Assembly: GCA_029210625.1 (NCBI GenBank)
Contig: JARGFU010000007.1
Coordinates: forward strand, 186,933-250,932
Source: Deltaproteobacteria bacterium
GTDB taxonomy: Bacteria > Myxococcota > Myxococcia > SLRQ01
Direction of reading: 5' to 3'
DNA: 64,000 nucleotides
Both the position numbers and the translations under genes were made by a program. Positions within the stretch are counted from its first letter, which is position 1. Each line of letters starts with the position of its first letter. This document shows positions 8,504-17,213 of this stretch, piece by piece. The notes beneath the pieces are model-generated. The model worked only from the letters and a program-made list of their open reading frames with translations. It had not been told where the DNA came from and made no database searches.

Positions 8504-11500
8504 ATGCGCCAACCGATCGCGATCGTCGGGATGGCCTGCCGCTTCGGCGGCGCAAACGACCTTCACGCCTACTGGGAGCAGGCGCGAGAGGGGCGCGATG
8601 CCTTCGCGCCCGTCCCGCCGGATCGGTGGGACACCGAGGTCTTCCTCTCCGACAATCCGCGGGCGACGGACAAGTCCTACGCGCCCCACGGCGCGTGGAT
8701 AGACGACATCCGGGCCTTCCCGGCCCTGGCGCTGAAGATCCCGCCGCGGCGGGTCGAGGTCATGGATCCGCAGCAGCGCCTCTCCCTCGAGCTGGCCCTG
8801 CAGGTCTTCGACGACGCCGGCATCGCCCCGGCCGAGATCGCCGCGCGCTGCGGCGTCTACATGGGCGTCACCGCCACCGAGTACCGCTCGCTCCTCAACA
8901 GCCGGGCCACCGCGGCCCTGATGGCCAGCGGCCACCTCGGCAGCGTCGAGGATCCCGAGGCCATCGCCCGGGCCGTCGAGCGGGTCGTGCCCTCCCGGCC
9001 CCTCTCGGCGCCGGGCGCGCTGGGCAACATGGTGGCCGCCACGGTCGCCCAGGAGCTGGACCTCAAGGGCCCCGCCTACACCACCGACGCGGCCTGCGCC
9101 TCGGCGGCGGTGGCCGTCGCCGACGCCGTGGCCAACCTGCGGGCCGGCACCATCGACGCGGCCGTGGCCGGCGGCGTCTACATCTGCATCACCCCCGACC
9201 ACCACATCGTCTTCAGCCGCATCGGCGCCATGAGCAAGAGCGGCTACTGCCGCCCCTTCGACTCCCGGGCCGACGGCTTCGTGCAGGGCGACGGCGGCGG
9301 CGTGGTCCTCCTCGAGCGCCTCGAGGACGCCATCGCCAAGGGCCGGCGGATCTACGCCGTCATCGAGGGCGTCTCCTCGAACAACGACGGCCGGGGCGAC
9401 GGCCCCATGGCGCCCCTCGACCAGGGCCAGACCGACGTCATCCTCGACGGGTGGCGGGACGCCGGCCTCGACCCGATGGACCTCGGCTACCACGAGGCCC
9501 ACGGCACCGGCACCGCGGTGGGCGATCCCACCGAGTTCAAGGCCCTGAACCGGGCCATCGGCGACAAGGCGAGGCGGGTCGCGCTCGGCTCCTCGAAGGC
9601 GAACATCGGCCACACGATGTCCGGCGCCGGCGTGGCGGGCCTGATCCGCGCCGCCCTCGCGGTGCACCACTCGAAGCTGCCGCCCATGGCGGGCTTCGAG
9701 AAGCCCCGGGACGACATCCCCCTCGAGGGCTCCCCCTTCTTCGTCCCCACCCGGGAGGAGCCCTGGGAGGCCGAGCGCCGCTACGCCAGCGTGAGCTCCT
9801 TCGGCTTCGGCGGCACCAACGGCTTCATCGTCCTTCGCAACCTCGAGGAGGCCGAGGCCGGCCGCGTCGCCACGGTGGTCGGCGCCGACCTCCAGGCCGC
9901 CCCGGCCGAGCAGGTCGAGCTGGTCCTGATGAGCGCCGGCAGCGAGGCCGACCTGCGCGGTCTCGCCACCCGCACCGCGAAGGTGATGGAGAGCGACTCG
10001 TCCCTCACCCTGGCCGGGCTCGCCCGGGCCTGGGCCGGCCGGCCGCGCCAGAGCGTGCGCCTGGGCCTCACGGCCGCGAGCCGCGAGGAGGCCATCGCCC
10101 GCCTGCGGGCCGTCGGCGCCGGTGAGGCGGCCGAGGACTGCTTCGTCGGTGAGGCGGCCGAGCACCAGAAGCTCGCCTTCCTCTACCCGGGGCAGGGCGC
10201 CCAGCGCCCCGGCATGATCTCGGGCATCCGGGATCGCTTCCCGGTGGTGGCCCGCACCCTGGCCGAGATCGAGGCGGGGCTGGGTGAGACCCTGAGCTGC
10301 CCCCTGACCCACCTCCTCTACCCGGAGCGGCGGGCCGAGAAGGTCGACGACGAGACGGCGGCCGCCGAGCTCACCGCCACCGAGAACTGCCAGCCGGCCC
10401 TCCTCGCGGTGGGCGTGGCGCTGACCCGCCTCCTCGAGAGCGTGGGCGTGCGCCCGGCGGTGGTCACCGGCCACTCCCTCGGAGAGATGACCGCCGCGGT
10501 CGCCGGCGGCGTGCTCACCCCCGCCGGCGGCGCCGCCTTCGTGGCGGAGCGCGGGCGCCGGATGGCCGCCCTGCCCGGCGATCACGGGGCGATGTGCGCC
10601 CTGATGACCTCGCCCGACAAGGCCGAGGCCCTGCTGGTCCCCGGCGCCGTGCTGGCGAACTTCAACCATCCCCGCCAGGTCGTCGCCTCGGGCACCACCG
10701 AGGCCATCGGGCAGGTGCTCGAGAAGGCCGCCGCCGCGAAGGTGAAGGCCGTCGCCCTGGAGGTCTCCCACGGCTTCCACTCGCCGGCCCTCGACGCCCT
10801 GGACTGCGACGACCTGGTGGACGGGCTCGAGATCGCCGATCCGGCCGACGTCGTCTGCGCCTCGGCCATCGACGAGGTGCCCTACGCCGACGCCGCGGCG
10901 GCCCGCGAGGTCTTCCGCCGGCACGCCCGCGCGCCGGTGCTCTTCGAGCGCGCCGTCGAGGAGTGCCTGGAGGCCGGGGCCACGATCTTCCTGCAGGTGG
11001 GTGCCGGCGGCCCCCTGGCCGCCTTCGCCCGCGGCTGCCTCCCCAAGGGGCAGTACCCGGTCCTCTCCCTGGCGGGGATCGAGGACGAGGACGGCGGCCG
11101 CTCGCTGATGGCGACCCTGGCCCGCCTCTTCACCCTCGGCGTCGATCTCGACCCCCGGCCGATCACCGCCCCCGCCACCGTCGCCAGCGTGCCGCCGGTG
11201 GTCTGGCCCACCGAGCGCTACTGGGGCGTGAAGGACTCGGCCCAGCTGGGCCTCGAGGTGAAGCTCTCCCGCTCGGCCGGGCAGGCGCCGGCCGAGGCCG
11301 CGAAGGTCGTCGCCGAGGCGCCGGCCGCGAGCCCGGCCGCCCCGGCCGACTCCGCCACGGCGGCGGTGGTCGCCGCGGTGGCCAAGGCCAGCGCCTACCC
11401 CGAGAGCTCCGTCCGGATGGAGATGACCCTGGTCGATGACCTGGGCTTCGACTCCCTGATGGTGGCCGACCTGGTCGAGGACCTCGTCGCCCGCGTCGAG

Positions 11501-14500
11501 GGGCTCTCCGGCGTCGAGCAGGACTTCTTCCTCCAGAAGCCCACCGTCGGGATGCTGGTCGAGTACGTCGAGACCCACCAGGGTCAGGCCGCCGAGGTGG
11601 TCGACGACGACGCGCCCCTCGCGGCGCTGGCGCCGATCTTCCGTCCCCTCCCGCTGCCCGGGACGGAGCCCGCCACCGCCGCCGGGGTGAAGATCCTGAT
11701 CAGCGGTGACGACGAGGCGCTGCGCGTCGCGGTCGCCGCCGCCCTCGAGGCCCGGGGCGAGGAGGCGCGCGAGGTCTGGACGCTGGCCCCCGAGGCCGCC
11801 GCCACCGACGGCGTGGCCGACCTGGTGGTCTGGTGCGCCGCCTCCGGCGCCCGCCCCGACGAGGACCGCGCCGCGGCCCTGCTGGCGGCCCTGGCCCACC
11901 AGGCCCGGGAGAAGGCGAGCCCCGATCTGCTCCTCCTGCGCCGGGAGCAGGACGCGAGCGCGGAGGCCCTCTCGGGCGTCGTGCGGGCGGTGGCCAAGGA
12001 GTGGCCCGAGGCCCGGACGAAGGCCCTCTCCTTCGCGGAGGGCACGGAGCCCGCCGCCATCGCCGCCCGCGTCCTGACCGAGTGGCGCTCGGACGATCGC
12101 AGCGTCGACGTCTGCTACCGCGGCGACGAGCGGCTCGTCGCCGGCCTCGCGCCCCTGGCCGCCCCTCAGCCCCTCGACCTCGCCGGCGAGACCTTCCTGG
12201 TCTCCGGCGGCACGCGGGGCATCGGCGGCAAGCTCGCCGCGCGCCTGCTGGAGGGTGGCGCCCGGGTGGTCCTCCTGGGCCGCTCCGCGCCCTCCGCCGA
12301 GATGCAGGCGGTGCTCGAGGCCGCTGGCGAGCGGGCCAGCGTGCTCGCCGCGGATGTCACCGATCGCGCCGCCCTCGAGGCCGCGCTCGAGGCCCTCCCG
12401 GGCGGCCGCCCGGAGATCACCCGCGTGATCCACGCCGCCGGCGTCCTCGCCGATGGCGCCCTCGAGTCCGTGAAGGCCGAGGCCGGCGCCCTCGCCCGCG
12501 CGGTGAAGGTGCAGGGCTTCGGGAACCTCATCGCGGTGGCCGGCAAGAGCCTGCGCCATGCGCTGGCCATCGGCTCCTGGGCCGGGCGCTTCGGCAACAA
12601 GCACCAGGCCCACTACGCCGCCGCCAACGCCGGCCTCGCGGGCCTGACCGGGCTCCTCGGCCTGGAGCTGCCGGTGGTGGTCGCCGAGTTCGGCCCCTGG
12701 AGCGACTCGGAGATGGTGGCCACCATCCCCGAGGCGGTGCAGGCGGCGATGCGGGCCGAGGGCGTCGACTTCGTGGGCACCGAGGCCGGCCTCGCCGCGC
12801 TGATCGAGGACCTCGCCCGGCCCACGGGCGTGGTCGTCCACGGGCGCCGCCTGCCGCTGCTGCAGCGCCGCTACCAGGCCAGCGAGACCCTCTCGGTGGA
12901 GACCCACCCCTACCTCCTCGACCACGCCCTGGAGGGCACGCCGGTGCTGCCCCTGGCCGCGGCGGCCGATCTCCTGGCCGACGCCGGTGGCCTCACGCCG
13001 CCCTTCGAGCTGCGCGACCTGCGCCTCTTCGGCGGCGTGGCGGTGGCGAAGGGGGAGGGCACCCGCATCGGCCTCGAGGCCCGCGGCGGCAAGCTGCGCC
13101 TGACCCGGGGCGAGAAGCGGCAGCTGGCCTACGAGGCCCGCGTCGCGCCCCTGGGCGAGCTCGAGCTGCCCCCGCCCCGCGAGGGCGGCGAGGCGCCGGG
13201 GCTCTCCCTGAAGGCCTTCTACGACGAGGTCACCTTCCACGGACCCCTGCTGCAGGGCATCACCGCCATCGAGGGGGTGGGGGAGGACTTCGTCCGCGGC
13301 CGGGTCCGCACCGGCCTGCCGAGGGACTGGATCCCCGGCACCCACCGGGAGCGCTGGAGCGTCGATCCGCTGGCCCTCGACAGCGCCATGCAGCTCTCGG
13401 GCTACGTGGCCTGGACGAAGCTGGGGCGGGCGGGCACGCCGGTCTCCATCGGGCGGCTCTGCCAGCTGGCGCCCCTGCCCGCGGGCGAGGTGCTCGCCGA
13501 GGTGACCTTCGACGCGCCGGATCCCGGCGCCGCCTCCGATCGCTTCGTGGGCACGGTCCGCCTGCGGGACGCGAGCGGCCAGCTGCTGCTCCTCTGCGAG
13601 GAGGTCGTGGCCAACCTGGAGAAGGCCGAGGCCCCCGAGGTCGCGGCGAGCGAGGCCGGCCCGGCCGCGGCGCCGAGCTTCGATCCGGCGAGCGTCGATC
13701 CGGGCGAGTGGCCCGAGGTGAAGGACCTCGAGCTGCGCCTCTCGATGGCCGAGGCCGCGGGGATCGCGAACCCCTACTTCCGGGTCCACCAGGGCACCGC
13801 CCGCGACACCTCCACGGTGGACGGCCGGGCCCTCAAGAACTTCTCCTCCTACAACTACCTGGGCCTCTCGGGCGATCCCCGGGTGGTGGAGCAGGTGGGG
13901 GTGGCGGTCGCGCGCTACGGGACCTCGGTCTCGGCGTCCCGCGTCGCCTCGGGGGAGCGGCCCTTCCACGGTGAGCTCGAGAAGGAGCTGGCCGCGGCGC
14001 AGGGCGCCGAGGACGCCCTCGTCTTCACGGCGGGCCACGCCACTAACGTGAACGCCATCGGGCACCTCTTCGGCGAGAAGGACCTGGTCCTCCACGACGA
14101 GCTGATCCACGACTCGATCCTCCAGGGCATCCACCTCTCCGGCGCCGCCCGGCGGGGCTTCCGCCACGACGATCCCTCCCACCTCGAGGCCCAGCTCGCG
14201 CAGCTGCGAGGCCACTACGAGAAGGTGCTGATCGTGGTCGAGGGGGTCTACTCGATGGACGGCGACGTCTGTCAGCTGCCGGCTTACGTCGAGCTCAAGG
14301 AGCGCTACGGCTGCCTGCTGATGGTGGACGAGGCCCACTCCTTCGGGGTCATCGGCGCCACCGGCCGCGGCGTGGGCGAGCACCACGGCGTCCCCGGCTC
14401 GAAGGTCGACCTCTGGATGGGCACCCTCTCCAAGAGCCTCGCCTCCTGCGGCGGCTGGATCGCCGGCAGCGAGCGCCTGGTGCGCTACCTGCGCTACACC

Positions 14501-14908
14501 GCCCCCGGCTTCGTCTACTCGGCGGGCCTGACCCCGGCCAACGGGGTGGCGGCGCTGGCCTCCCTGCGCCTCATGCTGGCGGAGCCCGAGCGGGTGACGC
14601 GGCTGCAGGAGGGCGCCCGGCGCTTCCGCCAGGCCCTGGTCGATCATGGCGTCGACACCGGCCCGGCCCGGGGCGAGTCGGCGGTGGTGCCGGCGGTGAC
14701 CGGCAACTCGATGCACGCCCTCCTGCTCTCGGCGCGCCTGCTGGAGCAGGGGATCAACGTGCAGCCGATCATGTACCCGGCGGTGGCGGACGACGCGGCG
14801 CGCCTGCGCTTCTTCCTCTCCTGCCTGCACACCGACGCCCAGCTCGACGAGACCGCCGAGGCGGTGGCCACGACCCTGGCGAAGCTGCGGGAGGAGATGC
14901 CCGCGTAG
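8504..14908 (+). CDS. type I polyketide synthase fused to a C-terminal alpha-oxoamine synthase
   Basis: This 2134-residue protein contains these domains in order. KS, about 1-430, with Cys198 (DAACASA), His333 (EAHGTGT) and His370 (NIGHTMS). AT, about 556-880, with YPGQGAQ, Ser658 (GHSLGE) and His759 (SHGFHSP), suggesting malonyl-CoA. ACP around Ser984 (LGFDSL). KR, about 1228-1450, with GGTRGIGG, Ser1358, Tyr1371 and Asn1375. DH, about 1465-1700, with HALEGTPVLP (His1474) and Asp1626-x3-Gln1630. PLP-dependent alpha-oxoamine synthase, about 1740-2130, with NPYFRVHQG, DEAHSFG (Asp1942) and the PLP lysine Lys1977 in TLSKSLASCGG. No enoylreductase or thioesterase is visible. The KS-AT-ACP-KR-DH order is that of PfaA/HglE-like lipid synthases, not of modular PKS. 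The oxoamine synthase should release the chain by decarboxylative condensation with an amino acid, giving an alpha-amino ketone. GAGGT lies 6 bases before the ATG. Confidence 0.93.
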   Translation: MRQPIAIVGMACRFGGANDLHAYWEQAREGRDAFAPVPPDRWDTEVFLSDNPRATDKSYAPHGAWIDDIRAFPALALKIPPRRVEVMDPQQRLSLELALQVFDDAGIAPAEIAARCGVYMGVTATEYRSLLNSRATAALMASGHLGSVEDPEAIARAVERVVPSRPLSAPGALGNMVAATVAQELDLKGPAYTTDAACASAAVAVADAVANLRAGTIDAAVAGGVYICITPDHHIVFSRIGAMSKSGYCRPFDSRADGFVQGDGGGVVLLERLEDAIAKGRRIYAVIEGVSSNNDGRGDGPMAPLDQGQTDVILDGWRDAGLDPMDLGYHEAHGTGTAVGDPTEFKALNRAIGDKARRVALGSSKANIGHTMSGAGVAGLIRAALAVHHSKLPPMAGFEKPRDDIPLEGSPFFVPTREEPWEAERRYASVSSFGFGGTNGFIVLRNLEEAEAGRVATVVGADLQAAPAEQVELVLMSAGSEADLRGLATRTAKVMESDSSLTLAGLARAWAGRPRQSVRLGLTAASREEAIARLRAVGAGEAAEDCFVGEAAEHQKLAFLYPGQGAQRPGMISGIRDRFPVVARTLAEIEAGLGETLSCPLTHLLYPERRAEKVDDETAAAELTATENCQPALLAVGVALTRLLESVGVRPAVVTGHSLGEMTAAVAGGVLTPAGGAAFVAERGRRMAALPGDHGAMCALMTSPDKAEALLVPGAVLANFNHPRQVVASGTTEAIGQVLEKAAAAKVKAVALEVSHGFHSPALDALDCDDLVDGLEIADPADVVCASAIDEVPYADAAAAREVFRRHARAPVLFERAVEECLEAGATIFLQVGAGGPLAAFARGCLPKGQYPVLSLAGIEDEDGGRSLMATLARLFTLGVDLDPRPITAPATVASVPPVVWPTERYWGVKDSAQLGLEVKLSRSAGQAPAEAAKVVAEAPAASPAAPADSATAAVVAAVAKASAYPESSVRMEMTLVDDLGFDSLMVADLVEDLVARVEGLSGVEQDFFLQKPTVGMLVEYVETHQGQAAEVVDDDAPLAALAPIFRPLPLPGTEPATAAGVKILISGDDEALRVAVAAALEARGEEAREVWTLAPEAAATDGVADLVVWCAASGARPDEDRAAALLAALAHQAREKASPDLLLLRREQDASAEALSGVVRAVAKEWPEARTKALSFAEGTEPAAIAARVLTEWRSDDRSVDVCYRGDERLVAGLAPLAAPQPLDLAGETFLVSGGTRGIGGKLAARLLEGGARVVLLGRSAPSAEMQAVLEAAGERASVLAADVTDRAALEAALEALPGGRPEITRVIHAAGVLADGALESVKAEAGALARAVKVQGFGNLIAVAGKSLRHALAIGSWAGRFGNKHQAHYAAANAGLAGLTGLLGLELPVVVAEFGPWSDSEMVATIPEAVQAAMRAEGVDFVGTEAGLAALIEDLARPTGVVVHGRRLPLLQRRYQASETLSVETHPYLLDHALEGTPVLPLAAAADLLADAGGLTPPFELRDLRLFGGVAVAKGEGTRIGLEARGGKLRLTRGEKRQLAYEARVAPLGELELPPPREGGEAPGLSLKAFYDEVTFHGPLLQGITAIEGVGEDFVRGRVRTGLPRDWIPGTHRERWSVDPLALDSAMQLSGYVAWTKLGRAGTPVSIGRLCQLAPLPAGEVLAEVTFDAPDPGAASDRFVGTVRLRDASGQLLLLCEEVVANLEKAEAPEVAASEAGPAAAPSFDPASVDPGEWPEVKDLELRLSMAEAAGIANPYFRVHQGTARDTSTVDGRALKNFSSYNYLGLSGDPRVVEQVGVAVARYGTSVSASRVASGERPFHGELEKELAAAQGAEDALVFTAGHATNVNAIGHLFGEKDLVLHDELIHDSILQGIHLSGAARRGFRHDDPSHLEAQLAQLRGHYEKVLIVVEGVYSMDGDVCQLPAYVELKERYGCLLMVDEAHSFGVIGATGRGVGEHHGVPGSKVDLWMGTLSKSLASCGGWIAGSERLVRYLRYTAPGFVYSAGLTPANGVAALASLRLMLAEPERVTRLQEGARRFRQALVDHGVDTGPARGESAVVPAVTGNSMHALLLSARLLEQGINVQPIMYPAVADDAARLRFFLSCLHTDAQLDETAEAVATTLAKLREEMPA

Positions 14909-14922
14909 CGGGCAGCCGGCTC

Positions 14923-15630
14923 ATGCGAGTCCGCCTGCGCCTCGCCGATCCGGGAAGCCTCTCCTCCGCCGAGCTCGTGCGGGCGAGGGCGCTCCTCGGC
15001 GAGGAGGAGCGCGCCTACCTCGAGCGCTGCCGCCATCCCCGCCGGCAGCGGGAGTACCTCGTCGGGCGGGCCCTGCTGCGCCTCACCCTGGCCGAGCGGC
15101 TGGGGGAGCCCGCCGCGGCCCTGGCCTTCGAGGAGGGAGAGCGGGGGCGGCCCGGGCTGATCGGGGCGCCCGAGGGGGCTCCGAGCTTCAACCTCTCCCA
15201 CACCCAGGGCCTCCTGGTGCTGGCCCTGGCGCCGGCGCAGTCCTCGGTGGGGGTCGATCTCGAGTACACCCCGAGGCGGCTGGAGCTCGACCGGTTGGCC
15301 CGGCGACACTTCACCGAGGCAGAGCACGCGGCGATGCTCGCCCTCCCCGAGGAGGTGCAGCGGGAGCGCTTCTTCGAGCTGTGGACCCTGAAGGAGGCCT
15401 ACATGAAGGCGAGGGGCCTCGGCTTCGCGCTGCCGTCACGGTCCTTCGGGTTCGGGATCGAGGGGGGGAGGGTGGTGAGCTTCCGGCCGGAGGCCGGGCG
15501 CGAGGACGAGGCGGGGTCGTGGTCCTTCTCTCTCGACACGCCGACGGCCACGCACCAGGTGGCCGTGGCGGCGTTCACAGGGGGTGAGGGGGTCGAGTTC
15601 GTCAGCGAGTGGGTCAGGTCGCTCGACTGA
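14923..15630 (+). CDS. Sfp-type 4'-phosphopantetheinyl transferase
   Basis: A 235-residue protein with the Sfp-family motifs: FNLSHTQG at 89-96, GVDLE with Asp112 and Glu114 (metal ligands), and WTLKEAYMKARG with Trp154, Lys157 and Glu158. An N-terminal RRQREYLVGRALLR stretch fits the CoA-binding part. It transfers the phosphopantetheine arm of CoA to carrier-protein serines. It begins 14 bases after the PKS stop, so it is very probably co-transcribed and activates Ser984 of the PKS and Ser41 of the free ACP. Length is normal for the family. Confidence 0.93.
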   Translation: MRVRLRLADPGSLSSAELVRARALLGEEERAYLERCRHPRRQREYLVGRALLRLTLAERLGEPAAALAFEEGERGRPGLIGAPEGAPSFNLSHTQGLLVLALAPAQSSVGVDLEYTPRRLELDRLARRHFTEAEHAAMLALPEEVQRERFFELWTLKEAYMKARGLGFALPSRSFGFGIEGGRVVSFRPEAGREDEAGSWSFSLDTPTATHQVAVAAFTGGEGVEFVSEWVRSLD

Positions 15631-15641
15631 GCCGTACACGC

Positions 15642-15740
15642 GCACGTACACGTACCCGTACACGGCTTTTCCTCTGGATAGGTGCGGCGCCGACGGGCAC
15701 CCGGGAGAACCCGAGCACGTGTACGTGTACGTGTACGTGC
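15642..15740. repeat. long inverted repeat of TACACG-type units between convergent genes
   Basis: The arms are 15642-15664 and 15718-15740, 23 bases each with one mismatch, separated by 53 bases. Both are built of alternating purine-pyrimidine ACGTAC / GTGTAC units. The right arm also folds on itself: CGAGCACGT at 15712-15720 pairs with ACGTGCTCG at 15735-15743 around a 14-base loop. It lies between the stop codons of two convergent genes, so a bidirectional terminator is one possible role. There is no T-tract. Confidence 0.75.
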
Positions 15741-15762
15741 TCGTGGGGGCGCAACCCGCCCC

Positions 15763-16743
15763 TCAGAGCCACCGCTCCTTCCGATACCACTCCACCGTCA
15801 AAGGCACCCCCTCCTTCCAGGGATACCTCGGCTTCCATCCCACCAGCTCCTCCATCGAGGCGGGGCTGCAGAGCCAGTGACCCTCCAGCGCATTGACCTT
15901 GTTCCGGGTCAACATCACCGCCTTGCCGGTGAGCTTCCCCCAGGCCTCGGAGAAGAGGGCCACGAAGCGGAAGAGCCAGACCGGCAGCGCGAGGCGCAGG
16001 GCCCAGCTCTTGCCCAGGGACTCGAGGATGACCTCGCCCATCTCGCCCCAGGTGTAGTCGGCGCCGTCGGTGAGGTAGTGGGTGGTCCCGCTCGGGTGGT
16101 CGGTGAGGAGGGTCTTCACGATCGCCTCCGCCGCGTCGGGCCCGTAGACCACCGTCGCCCGGAGGTGGCCCCCCCCCATCAGGGGCATCAGCCCCCGGGA
16201 GACCGACTGGAAGAAGGCGAACATCTCGATGTCCCGCGGGCCGTAGATGGCGGTGGGGCGCAGGATCGTCACCGGCAGGCGATCGGCGTACTCCAGCACC
16301 ACCTTCTCGGCGGCCAGCTTGCTCTCCCCGTAGTGGGTCACGGGGTGGGGCTCGGCCCGGGAGGTGTCCTCCTCGGCGGTCGGGCTGGGACCCTGGGCCT
16401 CGAGGGAGGAGATGTGGACGAAGCGCTTCAGCGCCGGGGCGGCCGCCAGGACCTCCTCGACGAGGGTGCGGGTGCCCCCCTCGTTGACCCGGAAGAACTC
16501 CTCGCGGGAGCGCGCCTTCACGATGCCGGCGCAGTGGACGACCCCCTCGCAGCCCTCCAGGGCCTCGGCCAGCCCCTCTCCCGTCTCGAGGGAGGCGTGG
16601 ACGAGCTCGACCCCCAGGGCCTCCAGGTGGTCGGTCTTGCTGGAGGCCCGGACCAGGGCCCGGACCTCGTGCTGCTCGGCGATCAGCTTCTCGGCGACGT
16701 GGGAGCCGAGGAAGCCGGTGCCTCCGGTGAGAAAGATCTTCAT
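15763..16743 (-). CDS. NAD(P)-dependent epimerase/dehydratase-type (extended SDR) enzyme
   Basis: This 326-residue protein has the N-terminal nucleotide-binding motif TGGTGFLG and the catalytic YGESK (YxxxK), plus HISSLEAQG and LRPTAIYGP, all typical of extended short-chain dehydrogenases. The C-terminal half carries a hydrophobic stretch near LPVWLFRFVALF, as in 3-beta-hydroxysteroid dehydrogenase / sterol decarboxylase-like members that act at membranes on lipids. The substrate is unknown. It is convergent with the phosphopantetheinyl transferase gene and divergent from the chemosensory operon. Reduction of an amino-ketone product of the neighbouring PKS is conceivable, but the opposite orientation makes this only a hypothesis. 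Confidence 0.82.
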   Translation of the reverse strand: MKIFLTGGTGFLGSHVAEKLIAEQHEVRALVRASSKTDHLEALGVELVHASLETGEGLAEALEGCEGVVHCAGIVKARSREEFFRVNEGGTRTLVEEVLAAAPALKRFVHISSLEAQGPSPTAEEDTSRAEPHPVTHYGESKLAAEKVVLEYADRLPVTILRPTAIYGPRDIEMFAFFQSVSRGLMPLMGGGHLRATVVYGPDAAEAIVKTLLTDHPSGTTHYLTDGADYTWGEMGEVILESLGKSWALRLALPVWLFRFVALFSEAWGKLTGKAVMLTRNKVNALEGHWLCSPASMEELVGWKPRYPWKEGVPLTVEWYRKERWL

Positions 16744-16841
16744 CTGCTGGGAATTCCTCCTGGTAGGCCCTGCTACACCATGCCCGGCTCCCCTGCCAAT
16801 CGGCTTGTCCCCCGAGCCAGGGGGGGCGTATTGTGTGCGGA

Positions 16842-17213
16842 ATGAAACGCGTCGTGCTCATCGACGACAGCGAGCTCGTGCTGGACGTCGTGGGGGGAGC
16901 CCTGGAGGACGCCGGGATCGAGGTGACGGCTCTGGAAGAGCCGGTCGCCGATCAGGTCGCCGGTGATCGCCCGCCAGACATGATCCTCCTCGACATCAAC
17001 ATGCCTCAGATGTACGGCGACGACGTCGTCGGCTACTTCCGCGAGGCCTGTGGCATCGAGGCGCCGATCTACCTCTTCTCGGACATCCCGGAGGAGGAGC
17101 TCATCAAGCGGGCCGAGGCCGTGGGTGCCTCTGGCTTCATCTGGAAGGGTCGGGGGATCGAGCACGTGGTCGAAGAGGCCCTGAAGATCCTCGAGTCCCT
17201 GGGGTCCGGATGA
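16842..17213 (+). CDS. single-domain response regulator (CheY-like)
   Basis: A 123-residue receiver domain: acidic pair Asp8-Asp9 in LIDDSE, phospho-acceptor Asp51 in ILLDINMP, and a Lys near the C-terminus in FIWKGRG at the usual switch position. There is no output domain. It opens the chemosensory operon, and its TGA overlaps the next ATG (ATGA). An alternative GTG at 16833 is better spaced from a GGGGGG run, so the start could be three codons earlier. It probably receives phosphate from the CheA-REC kinase or the Hpt-REC protein downstream. Confidence 0.85.
   Translation: MKRVVLIDDSELVLDVVGGALEDAGIEVTALEEPVADQVAGDRPPDMILLDINMPQMYGDDVVGYFREACGIEAPIYLFSDIPEEELIKRAEAVGASGFIWKGRGIEHVVEEALKILESLGSG

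Noticed and set aside
8192..14830. A 2212-codon open frame antisense to the PKS
   Set aside because: Very GC-rich DNA leaves long antisense frames free of stops. The translation is dominated by Gly, Ala, Arg, His and Val without motifs, while the + strand has complete catalytic domains.
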